Source: Cristatella mucedo (taxonomy: Eukaryota > Bryozoa > Phylactolaemata > Cristatellidae). Taken from it: a stretch of DNA of 64,000 bases. Positions 37,120 through 48,406 of the stretch are shown here, one piece after another. A program made the position numbers and the translations under genes. The stretch lies in contig WPIO01000238.1 of the NCBI GenBank assembly GCA_009760855.2, positions 62,001 to 126,000 on the forward strand, given 5' to 3'. The notes beneath the pieces were generated by a model. It did no database searches. It was not told where the DNA came from and saw nothing but the letters and a program-made list of their open reading frames with translations. Within the stretch, counting starts at the first letter, position 1; each line of letters begins with the position of its first letter.

Positions 37120-37650
37120 ATTTTTATTTCGCAAGTGTGCAGCGGCAGACCAGATCCAGGGCAAGGATCCAGGGCTCGATCACGAAAATTGAGCCTATAT
37201 TTTCAAGAAATAGCTCAAGATTGATGGCTGATTTGGGACAACCGCTGGTGCCTTCTTCGGGCGTACCACAGAGCGTATCTGCACGCCCGGAGCAGCCTTC
37301 TTCGCTGATGCTCTTTTTTCTCCCACGAGTGTGCGCCATATCGGATGCCGCAGCCAACGGTGCGCCAATATTGTCAGGATTTTAGTCCTCACTATCAGCG
37401 ATACTACCCAGACGAGCACTGGCGCCGCGATTCCTGACCTCCTGCATAATCTTTTCAGACCAGCGGGTGACAAGGAAGTTCCCGGGAAATGTTTCCAAGA
37501 ACTTGCACACCAGTTCCATTGCATTGTTAAGAACATCATTGCTAACATCTTTAATATCGTCATTATAGCCAACGATAGCGTACACCCTTTAATTGAGCTC
37601 TTGCGCACACAGTTCTTCAGATTGCTTCGACATGATTCTGACTGTGCTGC
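37120..37650 (-). pseudogene. Decayed small ORF ending in a PIP-box-like motif, unrecognised
   Basis: From an ATG near 37633 the minus strand reads MSKQSEELCAQELN, a stop, then YNDDIKDVSNDVLNN, CKFLETFPGNFLVTRW and MQEVRNRG, and a second stop near 37380. A shifted frame continues with Lys/Arg-rich sequence and ends QPSILSYFLKI with a stop at 37195. QxxIxxYF is a PCNA-interacting (PIP) box pattern. An AATAAA lies about 75 bp further on. No intron signals fit the breaks, so it looks like a dead intronless copy of a small nuclear protein, or an accessory gene of the adjoining viral-like block. I do not recognise the family. Confidence 0.4.
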
Positions 37651-39104
37651 TCCTGAATCAGGTCAGCGGCGTTTTCGACTCCAAAACTCTATATTTTTTA
37701 GAGCGCCTATCCACAAAATAAATAATTAATTCCGACTCTTCTACTCGCGAAAATTCGGTTGGGTTACCGCCATCGGGCTCAAATGCAGTATTTGCAGATA
37801 CTAATCCAACGTGTGCTAATATTAGTTCAAAAATTTGGGATGCGTGATGAGAAAGCTCGCTGGAGGAATAAAAGGTGACTAAAATGGTTACTTCAGCGAA
37901 GTCTTACCATTAATAATGATTTCAGAATTTTGCTGATATGAATACAATCATTTACAATACCAACACTGAACTCCTAAAGCGAGAACCTTTTGGAAATATG
38001 AACACATTGCACTTTTCAGCTGCAGCCGCTGCTCGTGCAGCTAACACAACTAGTGCTGCGAGAGTATTCATTAACAACTTCGTCTCGTCATTCCTGAAGT
38101 TAAGTTTAGCAAATCAGTAACGAAGTCTCTCATCAACAGAGCGCTAAAATCTAACAGTAGAAGTAAACTAATTTGCAGAAATCTGATCTTCAAAAACTTA
38201 TAGACTTAAGGTACAAGCGCAAGATGAAAATTTAGGTAGCTGATCGTTTCACATCAAAAAGTTCCTTAATACAATAATTACACTTCCAATGACACACTGT
38301 TTAACCATGCTAAAATTGAAAGCATTATGGTCTGACCTGGTAGTGGAACTCAATATACGGAATTGATGCGAGCAAAAAACTTTGGGCGGAGTCTGTTAGA
38401 TATTGCTTACATAGATTTTACTCAGTTTAGGAAATAATTCCCAGGAGTAAGCAAAAACGTAGCCAGAAATGGAATTAATCTTCCTGAATAAATCGCATTC
38501 TATCCCTTCCACGTCATCGATCTTAGATTAAACGAATAGTCGCTTAGAAATACAAATATTCTAGATGTCACGTGTAAGAATAAAACTCAACCAGCTGCTA
38601 ATTGATGGAAAGTTAACAATAGAATGATCTCTGAAAAGGAGCTAAATCTTATTGTCAACGGTGATAGTGCTGCTTTCAGATCATCGAAACCAAGTTTCCC
38701 ATCGATTAATTTAAACTGCCTCTATATTATAGGTAAATGGAGTGAGGTAGTGATGAGTGGTTAGACTTTATTAAACTAAACATTGGTGGATCTGAAGTAC
38801 ATTAGATATTAGGTAATGGTATTGTCTTTAATAATTTAAAAGTTGATGGTGAAATGATTTAAGAAATAGTAAGTAGAAAATTTGAAAAATATATAACCAA
38901 TCAATCTTTAGACTTAAGAGCGCCATTTATATTTTGCAAAAGTTTGAATCAAAAGTCGTAAATTTACTAGAAAGGAAATTTAAAAGTAGCATCACCAACG
39001 CTAATGACTGGTTCTCTAAAAATGAATGTTTTCAATGTAGTCCTGACGTCATTATATATGATAATCCTAAAACAGCTCTTAGGAATAAAATGACTGTAAG
39101 ATAG

Positions 39105-39385
39105 ACGCTTGATTGAAGGGGAAATGCTTCAGCAATATGAAGCACGACGAGAGACGAAGCCAGGATTTGAGCACCAGGCCGGCACAGGGTCTGGGGGCGG
39201 AGCCCCGTGTATAGGGGATTTGGGGGCGGACGCCCAGCACCTGCGGGTGTCGTGCATCCTGGCCAAGCACCAAGGGGCCAGCAGCCGTTTTAGTGCGGCC
39301 TCTGGCCACCCGACCGGGTGTCGTACTCGCTCCTCCTTCCCCACCTACCAGGCCACAGCCTGACAACCCCCTGGCTTCGAGTTTA
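39105..39385. mobile_element. GC-rich insert of unknown repeat family
   Basis: This block differs sharply in composition from the AT-rich sequence on both sides. It includes 'GAGACGAAGCCAGGATTTG', 'GGGTCTGGGGGCGGAGCCCC', then 'ATTTGGGGGCGGACGCCC' and 'CACCCGACCGGGTG'. The repeated GGGGGCGGA and the sharp borders suggest an inserted element. Frames of 95 and 84 codons on opposite strands overlap fully and are not credible genes. Confidence 0.5.
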
Positions 39386-39618
39386 GTCTAATTTCTGACT
39401 ACGGTAGATTCAATAATAGGAAAGGAAAAGAAGAAAGATGGGGCATTAACTTTTTATGTTAAAAATGTATATAAAAAACTTTAGCGAACCAGATAAAAGA
39501 TATTTAAGATATTAGTGCCACTAGTCACCGAGTTAAAGGTAGTCAATAAAGCTGAAGTTGAAATTTATAAGATAGAATGCTCAGAAAAGAAGACTATATT
39601 GCTGCTAGCGTCTGCAGT

Positions 39619-39744
39619 ATGAGCTACACGGACTTGGATATGAGTGGCAATACAGTTGTAAATGTTAAGGATCCAGTCAATCCTGGGGATACTGTGCAAG
39701 ATTATTATTTACTACTACCGCCATCAACAATTGATTTCAGGTAA
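39619..39744 (+). pseudogene. Fibre-like fragment of the viral fossil
   Basis: A 41-codon frame from ATG to TAA includes LDMSGNTVVNVKDPVNPGD. The pattern Leu-Asp-Met-x-x-Asn-x-[IV]-x-Asn-[VL]-x-Asp-Pro is common in tail-fibre-like proteins of phages and some large DNA viruses. It is too short to be functional and is followed directly by LINE sequence. Confidence 0.5.
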
Positions 39745-39762
39745 AAGATTGACAAACTACAG

Positions 39763-42392
39763 TGCTGCTACTAATGATTGATCTCCGTCTGTAACTCCAA
39801 AAAGTCATACAGACCATGTGGGTGTTACACAGAAGCGTTTTGTATATCGCGAGTCTTGTACGCATTCGGTAGTCAACAGACTTCGTCTCACGAAATAAAG
39901 TGAAAGTGGGAAGCATAGCAGAGTCAGGAGAGCAGTTGAGGTAGTGAGTAGCATGGAAGTAGCAGCTCAGGACCGCTAAAAAGGATGTGCCATAGTCGGC
40001 AGTAGGAGAGTAGTTGTCGTTGCGTAAGAATTGTGGAAGCGAGGTCCACAGTCTAGGACCTGCAGAGCTAAAGCTTCTGTCGCCAACTGTCTTTAAGTGG
40101 AGGAATGGGACAGCTAATTTATTGTCCACACAGGACCTGAGGGCGCGAACAGGCTGAAACTGATGCAGCAGTTCAGCTAGGTACGAAGGAGCCAAGCCGT
40201 GGCGCGCCTTGTGGGTCAGCGTAAGAACTTCGCTCTGTATCCTTTGCTCAACCGGCAACCATCCTAGCTCTTTCAGCAAAGGTGACACGTGCTCAAACCG
40301 CTGGGACTTGAAGACTAGCCTTGCAGCCATATTCATTGTCCGCTGTAGTGGCAAAATAGCTTTCTTTGGCAGCCCAGCCAAAAGGGAATTACAATAATCA
40401 AGCCGAGACAGAACTAAAGAGCTAGTTAAATTTTTTACAAGCCACAGTGGGAGACAGCTCCTAATCTTGGACAGGGATCAGATGTGATGGCTAGCTGTAG
40501 AGGCAGTCTTCTGAATGAAAGGTTTGAAATTGAGGCAGCTGTCGAACATGACACCTAAATTTCGAGCACGTGGTGAAGGTCGCACAATAGCATCACCTAT
40601 TAGAACAGCAAAGCATTTTAAACCAGCCACACGCTTAGGGTGTCCTATGAGCAGCAGTTCGGTTTTATCAACATTTAATTTCAGGAAGTTTTCCGACATC
40701 CAGGATCGAATATCGGCAAGCATTCAGTTTCTCAGTTGCTTCTGCATATTCCGACGGTTTGAATGACAAATACAACTGAGTATCGTCAGCATAGAAGTGA
40801 TATCCTATTCCATGTGCCTTAATCACTTTTCCCAGAGGTTGTGTATAAATGGAGAACAGCAAGGGACCAAGTACAGACCCTTGAGGGACTCCACAGGTGA
40901 CCCTTCTCATGTCTGAGACCTGACCCCCACACGACACGGATTGAACACGATCAGACAAGTATGATCTAAACAACGCCAGAGCTTCATCTGCCAGACCGAT
41001 CGTTGTTCTCAATCGTTCAAGCAGAACTTCGTGATCAATGGTGTCGAAGGCAGCAGACAGATCTAGCAGAGCTAGGGCAGTGACATTCCTGTCATCGTTG
41101 CCACGTAGAATGTCATTGTTAACACGGAAGAGAGCAGTTTCAGTGGAGTGCTGCCTTTTGAACCCAGATTGAAATGTTTCTGACATTCCATTATTTTCAA
41201 TATGTTCAAACAGCTGTTTAGCAACAATTTTTTCAAGAATCTTTGATAAAAACTGAAGAAGAAAAACTGGGCGATAGTTTGCTAGGACCTCTGTGTCCAA
41301 TGCAGGCTTTAGGTCTAACGATTGCCGATTTGAAGGACTTGGGGACGACCCCTCTTCCCAAATAAGAATTACAAAATCTTGGTTATGGCAGGGCTAAGTT
41401 GGTCTGCTAGTGATGACCACAGAGATGAAGGTATAGGGTCTTCAGGAGACGAGCTCTTTTTGCTAGACCTTATTACGGCAGCCACATCGCTTGAAGAAAC
41501 GTCGGAGAACCTTTTAAGGAAGGTCACAGGTTGAGGAACGGCGATTGCTTTGGTCGGAGGGGGCTTAATGGAGGCATGAATGTGCACAATTTTTTCAGTA
41601 AAGAAGGCTGAAAACTTTTAGGCTGAGCCCTTAATATCTGGGGAGTCGGACCTCACAGCATTGGCCAGTAAATGGTTTACTATCTTATAAATCTGTTTAG
41701 TGTCCGGCTGGCAGGAATTCAGATTTCTAATGAAAAAAGAAGCTCTGATTTTTTAAGCTTTCGGGTGTAAACTCGAAGGAAGTCTTTAAAATTGACTAGA
41801 TCTGCCTCAGACCCCGATTTCTCGAAACGACGTTCTAGCCTGCGCTTACACGGCGCATCTTAAGGAGTTTTTTTGTAAATTGAAAGGAATGTCCATGACT
41901 TTGAACACGGATAGAGCGAACGGGAGCATGTTTGTCAAGAGCACTCCTGAGTGTCATGTTCATCGCATCAGTGAGGGTATCGAGGCTGCCGGTCGAGTCT
42001 GAATGCAGATCAAGAAGACCTGCATCACAAACAGATTTCAAAAACTTGTCCATGTCAATGCTTTGTTAGTTACGTCGTTTGGCAAATTCGACATTGCCTT
42101 ATAGGTACGGGGGAGCAGGAACAGTAAACGAGACCGAACAATGATCCGAGAGGGTCAGTGGGCACACCACAAGATCAGTGGGGAGGACATCCTTAGTGAT
42201 CACGAGATCTAGAATGTGGCCACCGACGTGGGTGCTTTGATTAACGTGTTGGACCAAACTAAAATTCTCCACACAGTCAAGAAATGAGCGGACCTGGCTG
42301 TTGCTAGGGTTGTCAACGTGAATATTGGAGTCTCCTACAATCAGTAACGGCCTGTCACACACAAATATTTCAGTGAGGAACTCTGAAAACTC
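39763..42392 (-). mobile_element. LINE family 2, 5'-truncated copy inserted in the viral fossil
   Basis: The minus strand carries the endonuclease end (IVGDSNIHVDN, STHVGGHILDLVI, LTLSDH), a linker (SSKKSSSPEDPIPSSL), and reverse transcriptase with [38 protein letters not shown] and HFYADDTQLYLSF. The C-terminus has NMAARLVFKSQRF and SFSSAGPRLW. It is a near sister of the copy at 48742-50676, with only 1-3 differences in the 60-base blocks I compared. It has lost about 4 bases near 40720, shifting the frame just after motif C, and has other stops. AT-rich fossil sequence flanks it on both sides. Confidence 0.92.
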
Positions 42393-42681
42393 CTATATAA
42401 ACAAGTTTAGACAGCCAGAAGGAGGCCGGTATATTACAACAGCGAGAGGCATTGTCTTTGATGAAGACCTGATAGCAATCGATTTAAACGATGATAACAA
42501 TGTGGTTGTAAAAATTCAACTGGATTCTAAAGTTAATAAAGATGTCTATACATAGCTGGAGATATGAATATAAGAGGATTTGCGATATTGTCTATTTATT
42601 GGAACTCATCTTCTACTAATCCTACCGCTTGAGTGATAACTTTGCGTCACGTATGGTTATCTAAAGTCTGTTCCCGCACGT

Positions 42682-42780
42682 TATGACCTAAACGTGGACA
42701 ATGATAAGATTACCAATGTAATGAATCCTACCAATCTAATGATGTCACTAACAAATCTTATGCTGATACCGTTAACTGTA
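42682..42780 (+). pseudogene. Second fibre-like fragment of the viral fossil
   Basis: The frame reads DLNVDNDKITNVMNPTN before shifting, the same pattern as the fragment at 39619. The two pieces flank the inserted LINE and may be two repeats of one gene or two genes. Surrounding frames contain several stops. Confidence 0.45.
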
Positions 42781-43789
42781 GAAGAGTTAGCGAAGTATAG
42801 AGCTATCTTTACCTTGAACTAGGCTGCAAGGTGAAATATTATTCACTACTAGCTATACTTGGTCAACTCTTGATAAACCTTTTATAATATTCGTTTCATT
42901 GCGCGTAGTTGGAAGTAATAACTGCGTGTCTCGGAACTTTAATATCATTACCTTCTGGTGATATTGGGATATCTAATCCTAATGGATGATGGAGATATCA
43001 ATCTGTTTACTAGAATTCTAGTCGTTTAAAAAACATTTAGCGGCACAGGAAACACTTGTTAGTCTCCTAATCACTTACATAGTTACTTCAATCTAGTAAG
43101 CGCCTAAATATTAGAAACGATACTTCCCGAAGCTGGGATATTACTTTTATATCTAGTGTTTTATATCTAGTAAAGATCACAACCATCGCTTTAACTATCT
43201 AGAAACCGATATCCAAACACTGATGCTTAAAGAATGGAGTACAATTACAGTTATTTGAGAATACCTTTCTTGATTTGAAATGGGTACATCCACCAACCAA
43301 TGAATGCATGCTTTCACGTTGGCATCCACCAACTAATGAATGCATGCTTTCAAATTCTTTTTTATCTTTACAAATATCTTAGGCATTTTTTAATGTCTTG
43401 AAAACTAATCCGTCATACTTTATGCACACTTTACCATCGCCCGCAAAGTTAGCTTCATTATCATCCTTATCACAGTAAGAACACACACACTTGTAATTTT
43501 TTTATGATTAGAGGCTTGCAACTGATGAAAAATAATTCTGGGTTTCTAGCATTCATTAAATCGTAATGTCTGGAGACGTCAACTCTACTTTACAATTTGC
43601 AAAAATTATTAATAATGATAATAAGTTGGTTATAGTACCTTAAGAGAACTTAATCTCTTACTAGGCACTTTACATTTGCTACAAAGAAATCAAAGACATA
43701 TATTAAATATAAGTAATGTCTTTCAAATACTAAATGAAAGGAAAAACGTGGAGAATATCATGAGAATGCTGCCATCAGCCAAGTACTCA

Positions 43790-44340
43790 AGAGTAGACCT
43801 GGAACAACACCATCGTGATTTCTTCAGCATTATCATTCCCAAAGATCAGCATAAAGCTTATTTACTCTACCTGCCTAATGATAAAGGTTATGTAATTATG
43901 CTTCATGCGTTAGAGGTGGTGCGAGTAGGTATACAAGTGCGATAGCTTTACCGAAAAAGACTACTAAAGATGTCAATAGTGCTATAAGAAGAATATACTC
44001 AAAAAGTAATTCAAAGTTGCCGAAGTTAACGACTTTAGATCCTGGTTAATAATTAAAAGGAAAATTGAAAAGGGGAACGGAAAAACGTAGTGTGATGATT
44101 AGAGATCTGTTACTAAGAAGATATAGCGATGGTTACGAAAATTAATAGAATGACTGCTGAGAGATTATTCATGTATCAATATGAAAGAGCTGGAAATAGA
44201 AAATGGGGAAAGAAATAGAGAATGGAATGATAACTTGCCAAGAGTAATAGATTACTATTACTTGAACAATAGCAAAACGAGGGATTGGTAAAAAAACCAG
44301 CAGATGCGATAGAAATAAAAAAAAGTTAAGATAACTTAAT
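43790..44340 (+). pseudogene. Broken Polinton/adintovirus-type integrase
   Basis: Open pieces in three frames give family-like signatures in the expected order. LLYLPNDKGY (from about 43859) marks the start of the catalytic core. KKTTKDVNSAIRRIY and LPKLTTLDPG (43955-44046) mark the second-Asp region. ERLFMYQYE (44158 onward) and WNDNLPRVIDYYYLNNS (to about 44272) mark the part after the core. The residue expected to be the first catalytic Asp reads Tyr (TAT). Frame breaks occur near 43935, 44050-44150 and 44190. These integrases insert the element's double-stranded DNA; this copy cannot be active. Confidence 0.6.
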
Positions 44341-44899
44341 CCGAATATAATGGCGAGAAAGCTTTAGAATGAGGAATTACCGTTGAATACTGTTAAGAAG
44401 ATTGGAAAGCGGAAAGAGAAGAACTGGCGACTGGCGAAATTATTCATTAACTGTTCATACAATTGTAAGAATAATATTTATGCGGGATCAAACAAATAGA
44501 TATAGGGTAAATAACGCTAAGAAAAGCTGTATAAGACAAGAGTTAAACGTGCTCAACCATTTGAGTCCCACATAATTCATTCCATCAATGATCATTTTCT
44601 GGAATTCTTCTTGAGTAACCTTAATACTAGATAATGCAGTGTTGCCTTTTTTTAAATAAATTATCGTTTGCAACCAGTTTGGCGTTTTATTTTTGTAATT
44701 TTTGAAATAACACAATTCGCTGAAGCTATTAGAGAACCTACATCTAAAACTATTGAAAGGTGACCAATTTAATTTAACTCATTCACGTAAGAACTGATAA
44801 TTGTGGTTAGAACTTCAATAAATATGATCAATAATTGAAATATGTATGAAGCTAATGTAACTTATTTTAAACAAGACTAAAGCAATCGCTTTAGCCGTA

Positions 44900-45370
44900 A
44901 GATAGACATACTTTTTCTTAGTAAACTCTTCTCATATGTAGTTCGTATGTATGTCTTGTATGCAGGCTCCTCTGATAAGCCACTGGTGAACTGTTAGAAG
45001 CACCACCGAGAGGAGCCGGTGCACTGCTGTGGTCCGCCTGTGATGTGGCATGGACCAGCTGGTGGCCAGATGGTGGATTCACCATTAGGGTCGGCCAGTG
45101 CACTGCTGTGGTCGATGAATCATAGGAGTCGACCAGGGGACTGGAGGGCCGTCGTGTGAGAGTTGGGGCCGAGGAGAGCCGTGCTCTCTTGGGCTTTTGG
45201 GCGGACTTGAATCGGTTGGCTAGGCTGGTGATTTTGTCAAATTTTGGGCTCAGCTGACGTTCGGTCTCGTAGATTAATAAAACATGCACGAACAAGAAAA
45301 AATATACAGCTCTCCCCCTGCAAAGCTAGGCAAATGTTTGTATTATGGAGAGACCGAATCGGAATTGAGT
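44900..45370. other. Region of uncertain nature right of the fossil
   Basis: A minus frame of 125 codons (45295-44918) reads LSPKFDKITSLANRFKSAQ and a Ser/Pro-rich middle. It has no recognised domain and may be repeat-derived. Confidence 0.3.
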
Positions 45371-45377
45371 GCTGAAA

Positions 45378-45468
45378 AGGCCCACGGAAAGCTGACCAAT
45401 CAGAAAAAGGTGCACGGAAAGCTGACCAACCAGGAAAGGGTATACGGAAAGTTGACCGAGCACCTAAT
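45378..45468 (+). repeat. 30-bp tandem repeat, three units
   Basis: The units 'CACGGAAAGCTGACCAATC' + 'AGAAAAAGGTG' repeat with few changes to about 45468. In the plus frame each gives a ten-residue unit HGKLTNQKKV, HGKLTNQERV, YGKLTEH. The frame (45284-45514) is 76 codons. Confidence 0.8.
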
Positions 45469-45639
45469 CCTTGCGACAGCTTCCCCAGTAGACAAACCCC
45501 GAAGCTTTTTCTAGAAGGTGCCCCGCCGTCGGACCGGCCGCCCGCTTTGCATGCACTACTTCTTAAAAGATGGTAACCTCGCCAAAAATGGTGGCTTTTC
45601 TAGAAACTAATGCCGAATAGTCTCGTCGAAGGGCCTTTC

Positions 45640-46110
45640 GGCACTTTTATAAGGATTGGGAGAAATGGATGGGTAACGCCAAATTCGACCAGCATCTTTC
45701 GAGCTGAAAAGAAATGGGTATCACCATGTGGAGAAGAACTTGAAGCTTCTGGCCGACTACCGCCGATTGTAATGCCACATTCGTGTGCCTTTATTGACAT
45801 GCCTAATGCCATAGCTGATTTCTGAGGTTTAAATAGGAAGTACAGCTGGGTGACGTCTGTGTAGCCGTAATATGCGACGCCGAAATTACCTTTTTCAGAA
45901 TCCTTTTTAGATGAAGAACAGGAGCTGACCGAGAACGGACCTGGTCGAACTCTGCAGGTTCGCTGGTCTGCTGGAAAATACGCAACCACCAACGACAAGG
46001 ACCGGACACGATCGGGCAAATACGATTCAAGCAAGGCCAGAGCTTCGTCACCGAAGCGATCGTTGTTCGATCAAGCAAAATCTTGCTTGAATAATGCCAC
46101 CCCATGATTC
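45640..46110 (-). mobile_element. LINE relic (family 2-like)
   Basis: The minus strand reads SYLPDRVRSLS, VTQLYFLFKPQ and MSIKAHECG, which correspond to SYLSDRVQSVS, DTQLYLSFKP and KVIKAHGIG of the intact copy at 48742-50676, in shuffled frames and with losses. Confidence 0.7.
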
Positions 46111-46499
46111 CTGCCTGTTTGCCACCCAGCACTAGGGCCATGTGAGAGGCTTGCACACACTGCTGACTCGATATGTTAATAATGATGGGTCGTTTAAATC
46201 TCGTCGGAAAAGAAGTAAACCTCCATCCAAGCGCTTTATTGACGCCTGCAAGAAATCAATAAACAAAGTTCAATGATACGTACAATTTCACGCTTAGATA
46301 ACCATGCAAAGGCACACAAATACTCTGCTTAGGCAAGCGTGCAAAAGAATACAAGGAGACACTCTGGGCTACTCTGGTTAGTAGAACTTTTGGCAAGTAA
46401 TGTACACTGAATAATGCACAAGTAAGCACGTAAAGCACACAGAAGCGAAAAAGGCAAGTACATGGGGGCGAAGAGAGCGCTGACCTGAACAGATGCGTC

Positions 46500-46645
46500 T
46501 TAAAAATAAAATAAATACAATACATCTGTAGAGCACTCTAAGAGAACCTGGTCTCTGTCCAGAGGCTTCGCATTCGCTGCAATGCTCGAGCCCACGACCT
46601 CGGTTGTCAAAGGCAAGAACCTTAACCCATGGGCCGAACCAGAGT
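46500..46645 (-). mobile_element. tRNA-derived SINE (family A)
   Basis: The tail 'AGAGCACTCTAAGAGAAC' and 'CTGGTCTCTGTCCAGAGGC' is followed by 'TGCTCGAGCCCACGACC' (B box on minus) and 'AACCTTAACCCATGGGCCG' (A box on minus). Moderately decayed. Confidence 0.75.
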
Positions 46646-46990
46646 AGCTGTGACTGAAAGGATGCAAGGTCATTGCAGATCAGCGACCGAATTAGAAGCC
46701 AGTTCCAGAGTTTCGATGCATACGAGCTAAAAGCCTGATCACCAAAATATTTCAATTTAGAGTGAACGACAGCCAGACGACTAGAAGTTGAGAAGACTGA
46801 GGTAGAGAGCACACTGGAAGAGCATCAAAGTCGAATCGATAGTCGGGTGCATGTGAGTAAAGTGACCTGCAGGCCAGATGAAGGATCTTAAAATCAATTC
46901 CATGCTTGATAGGGAGCCAGTGAAGCGTGAACAGAAGTGAAGGTGTGAAGTGACAGCTGAGCTGTTGACGACAGACCAGCCGAGCTGACT
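46646..46990 (-). mobile_element. LINE relic, C-terminal end
   Basis: The minus strand gives LKYFGDQAFSSYASKLWNW and nearby decayed sequence that aligns to the LINE end at 13448-13905 ([19 protein letters not shown]). Confidence 0.7.
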
Positions 46991-48400
46991 GCCCGGGTTA
47001 ACAAGCCGGCTCCATTTTAGGAGCTGTCCCTGTCGGCACCTCCAAGGCCAAAGGAGGAGGATGGAGCTCCCCGGGTGCACAGTACAATAGGGAGCTCCCC
47101 GGGTGTACAGTACAATAGTTATAGCTGTTGATTGGTGTACTCCAGCCGACGGAGGAGCTACCAGCTGGTTAAGCAAGCTCTCTTGACTGCAGCTCCCACG
47201 ACTCGCCGTGTAGACTTTCGGTTAGAGCTTTCCGGCATCTTTAGCAAGCATTGCTCTGGCTGGTGCCGACACTTCACTCTCCTCTTTGCTCGCATGGAGG
47301 CGACAACAAACTGAGTTGATTTCATCACTTTCTCACGGCTTCTCTACTTGCACACTCAGCCGACATCAAGCATTCTCACACCTCTTCGGAGCCAGCTAAA
47401 ACATCCACCTCCAGGCTGGACAGCTATAGCTAGCCAGGCCAATCGGGGCACGGGTCGGAGGCGGCCAGCGACACAGATGACAACGAGGCAAGCTCTTAGA
47501 CAGGGCAGGCCCAGGCTCATGTCCGAGCCACGAAGCTAGACGTACTGAAGAACAGTGCTTCTGATCCCACTTTTTGGTAGCTTTGCCAGCAATACCCTAG
47601 CAATGGCAAGTTGGCAAAGAAACAAACTTTGTGTCTCTGAAGGCAGAACTGCTTCTCAATGGAAGCCTTTGCCAACCAGGGTACACCCGAGACGGTCAAG
47701 TTGTCAAGGGCTGGTTACTAAAACCAGAAACAGCAGCGGTTAAGAACATGCAAATCCAAGGTAGTACACGAAACCTGAACACAGGCAGTCATCGATGTGC
47801 AACCACTCAAAATACATGATAAGATGTTGCCCACCGTCGCTAGCCAAGACCATCGAAGAGTAACTGTGCGGCTTCAGAAAACTGGGTCATCAAAGTAATA
47901 CACAGTGCTGGGCTCACTTGCTGAGACTGCATGATGGTTTTATGGTGCTAAATGCATCGAGGACCTCGCAATACAGCAAACAATGCCAAGTTCCGAGCAG
48001 CAGGGATTTACAATTCCGACGAGACCAGTGCCTTATACTGCTTGCTGCCCTGCCATACATACAGGTATGTACTGCTGGGCAAGGACCGAAGTACATGGGT
48101 GGCATTAAGGACATGAAGGAAAAAGTCACAACCTTCACGCTTTCAAAATCACCATCAATGCCACTTGCCATTGCTCGCGCCCCAAAGAACCCACAGGGCC
48201 GAGCTCGTTATATGCCCACACTTCGTACCTCAGTCACAACTATGCCTGGTCGTATGGCATAACCAAGTTTTTTCAGTCTTATGTAAGTTGAAGTAGTGTG
48301 CACGATTTTATTTTGAAACGTGCTGCTTCGACGGTGTCTTATGTGAATGCTGCGTCTCGTGGTTTTCATGTGACAGGTAGTAAGAGAGTTTATTACACAA
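46991..48400. other. Unassigned intergenic sequence
   Basis: A short duplication, GGGAGCTCCCCGGGTG, recurs at about 47063 and 47091. A plus frame of 114 codons (47918-48262) and overlapping minus frames have no known domain. No gene is called. Confidence 0.4.
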
Positions 48401-48406
48401 CTATTT

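Larger units (their letters stand above)
37720..44900. mobile_element. Fossil Polinton/adintovirus-like element, AT-rich, broken by insertions
   Basis: This block is clearly more AT-rich than its surroundings. It is interrupted by a GC-rich insert (39105-39385) and a LINE (39763-42392). Its recognisable content is a decayed integrase (43790-44340, plus), two short frames with a phage/viral fibre-like repeat motif (39619-39744 and 42682-42780, plus), and a minus-strand frame with a CxxC pair (about 43345-43500). The integrase resembles the retroviral-type integrases of Polintons and adintoviruses. No DNA polymerase, capsid or packaging ATPase frame was recognised, and no terminal inverted repeats were found, so the limits are set by composition only. 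All frames are broken by stops or shifts. Confidence 0.55.

Noticed and set aside
39079-39366. Overlapping frames of 95, 84 and 71 codons in the GC-rich insert
   Set aside because: They cover the same bases on both strands and result from high GC and few stops; no domain.
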